Below are positions 53,166-53,853 of a stretch of DNA of 53,853 bases, in pieces. Position numbers and translations under genes: made by a program. The DNA lies in NCBI RefSeq assembly GCF_011927635.1, contig NZ_JAATJB010000020.1:1-53853 (forward strand). The letters run 5' to 3'. The notes beneath the pieces are model-generated. The model had not been told where the DNA came from and searched no databases. It saw only the letters and a program-made list of their open reading frames with translations. The stretch comes from Sphingomonas trueperi. GTDB lineage: Bacteria > Pseudomonadota > Alphaproteobacteria > Sphingomonadales > Sphingomonadaceae. Each line of letters starts with the position of its first letter. The stretch's first letter is position 1.

Positions 53166-53352
53166 AAGCCAACCCTTCGGGGATCTGGCCTCTACAGATT
53201 TGAGGGCCGTCTCTGAGGACAAAGCCACCATTCGCGGTGTCGCTACTGAACGGCTGTTTAGGCCATTTGCTGGCGCTCGGGTATTGCTTTAAGATCGGTT
53301 ATTCAATCTGCGGCGGGGGCGCTTGGAAGCTGTCATACAGCCTGCGCGGCCC

Positions 53353-53721
53353 TTATTCCTCGGCGGCTTCGCCCGTCGCGGCCTGTTCTGACTTGGGCGG
53401 CATTACCACGTAGTTTAGGGACCAACGGAGCAGCAGCTTGCCGCCACACTCGCAGGGAATGGTACCCCACTCTTGCCTATCCATTTTCTCAGTAGAGGTG
53501 GAGGTCACAAAGTGCGTTGTTCCGCACAGGCACTCCAGGTAGTGCCCCCGTCTGGCGAACTCATATTCGCCGTCGCTGATCTCGACATCCCATGTCTCGG
53601 CGCATTCCGGATTGATGCAGCTCACGATCTTGCCCTGTGGAAGGCATCGCATCCGGCGCTTGTTGGTCGCCCCGCACACGCACTCGAACTTGACCTCTTT
53701 ACCAAGCCCTGTGGAGGTCAT
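53353..53721 (-). CDS. Zinc-ribbon-like protein, 5' side possibly cut by IS
   Basis: 122 residues from the ATG at 53721. Cys motifs CVCG, then SCINPEC, CLCG and CECG suggest two zinc ribbons; the tail is Glu/Ala-rich. I recognise no family. The frame stays open upstream without a stop (ALAEIERIATGT) right into the IS end at 53759, so the original start may have been removed, or the short form is native. No strong ribosome site precedes the ATG. The 187 bp between this gene and DUF6118 hold nothing recognisable. Confidence 0.6.
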   Translation of the reverse strand: MTSTGLGKEVKFECVCGATNKRRMRCLPQGKIVSCINPECAETWDVEISDGEYEFARRGHYLECLCGTTHFVTSTSTEKMDRQEWGTIPCECGGKLLLRWSLNYVVMPPKSEQAATGEAAEE

Positions 53722-53758
53722 CGTGCCGGTTGCGATGCGCTCGATCTCGGCTAGCGCC

Positions 53759-53853
53759 TGACCTGCTCCCCAGAAATCATGCCATTGGTAAGTTAGCTCG
53801 TCAGATGGAGACGAGTGATGCGGCGAAGCCGATTTACCGAGGATCAGATCATT
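53759..53853 (+). mobile_element. Right-edge IS3-family element, terminal end and start of orfA (partial)
   Basis: It begins TGACCTGCTCCCC; a frame starts at 53818 with M-R-R-S-R-F-T-E-D-Q-I-I and runs off the window. This is the OrfA N-terminus of IS3-family elements. The leader differs from that of the left element, so these are two different but related insertion sequences. Its transposase reads away from the window. Confidence 0.8.

Noticed and set aside
1..53853. The whole window as one composite transposon
   Set aside because: The edge elements differ in sequence, and the first 27 kb looks like ordinary chromosomal genes.

Overview
The window is high-GC alphaproteobacterial DNA, most consistent with a sphingomonad (Sphingomonas or a relative). 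The basis is the gene set: RcnB-like and EF-hand exported proteins, a MucR/Ros regulator, a Ti-type TraA relaxase followed by a DUF6118 protein, and an ArdC-like zincin. This is inferred from gene content, not from a taxonomic marker. Both edges run into IS3-family elements whose transposase genes read outward.

Left part (about 90-26,800) looks chromosomal. A PagL-type lipid A deacylase gene is cut by the left IS. Next come an RcnB-like gene, an OmpR/EnvZ-type two-component pair, two small exported proteins (one with four EF-hands), a LytS/LytR-type two-component pair, and an unusual exported fusion protein (DUF6265, degenerate esterase, two SnoaL-like domains). A LysR regulator diverges from a short-chain dehydrogenase. 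A minus-strand NodT-MdtABC tripartite efflux operon follows, with three 4-bp start/stop overlaps. Then comes a second set of RcnB, DUF4410 lipoprotein, histidine kinase, OmpR-type regulator and EF-hand genes, paralogous to the first set, and an AraC regulator diverging from a second short-chain dehydrogenase. I found a recurring 10-bp-spaced TTACA-like direct repeat before five of these genes; it may define a shared regulon.

Middle part (about 26,800-45,000) is a two-partner secretion / contact-dependent inhibition locus: a TpsB (FhaC/ShlB) pore, a 4803-residue TpsA/FhaB/CdiA exoprotein with a C-terminal nuclease-like toxin, and a small AT-richer immunity candidate. A second immunity-like gene is broken by a stop codon, and a short orphan piece of another CdiA-type protein follows.

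Right part (about 45,200-53,760) is a mobile-element backbone. It holds about 650 bp of very hairpin-dense non-coding DNA leading into an ArdC-like gene, a sigma-region-4-like small protein, a frameshifted nucleotidyltransferase-HEPN gene, MucR, TraD, TraC, a recognisable oriT of RSF1010/Ti type, TraA, a DUF6118 membrane protein, and a zinc-ribbon protein cut at its 5' side by the right IS. No coupling protein (TraG) or mating-pair genes are present, so the region alone could at most be mobilised. No tRNA, rRNA or CRISPR array was seen.
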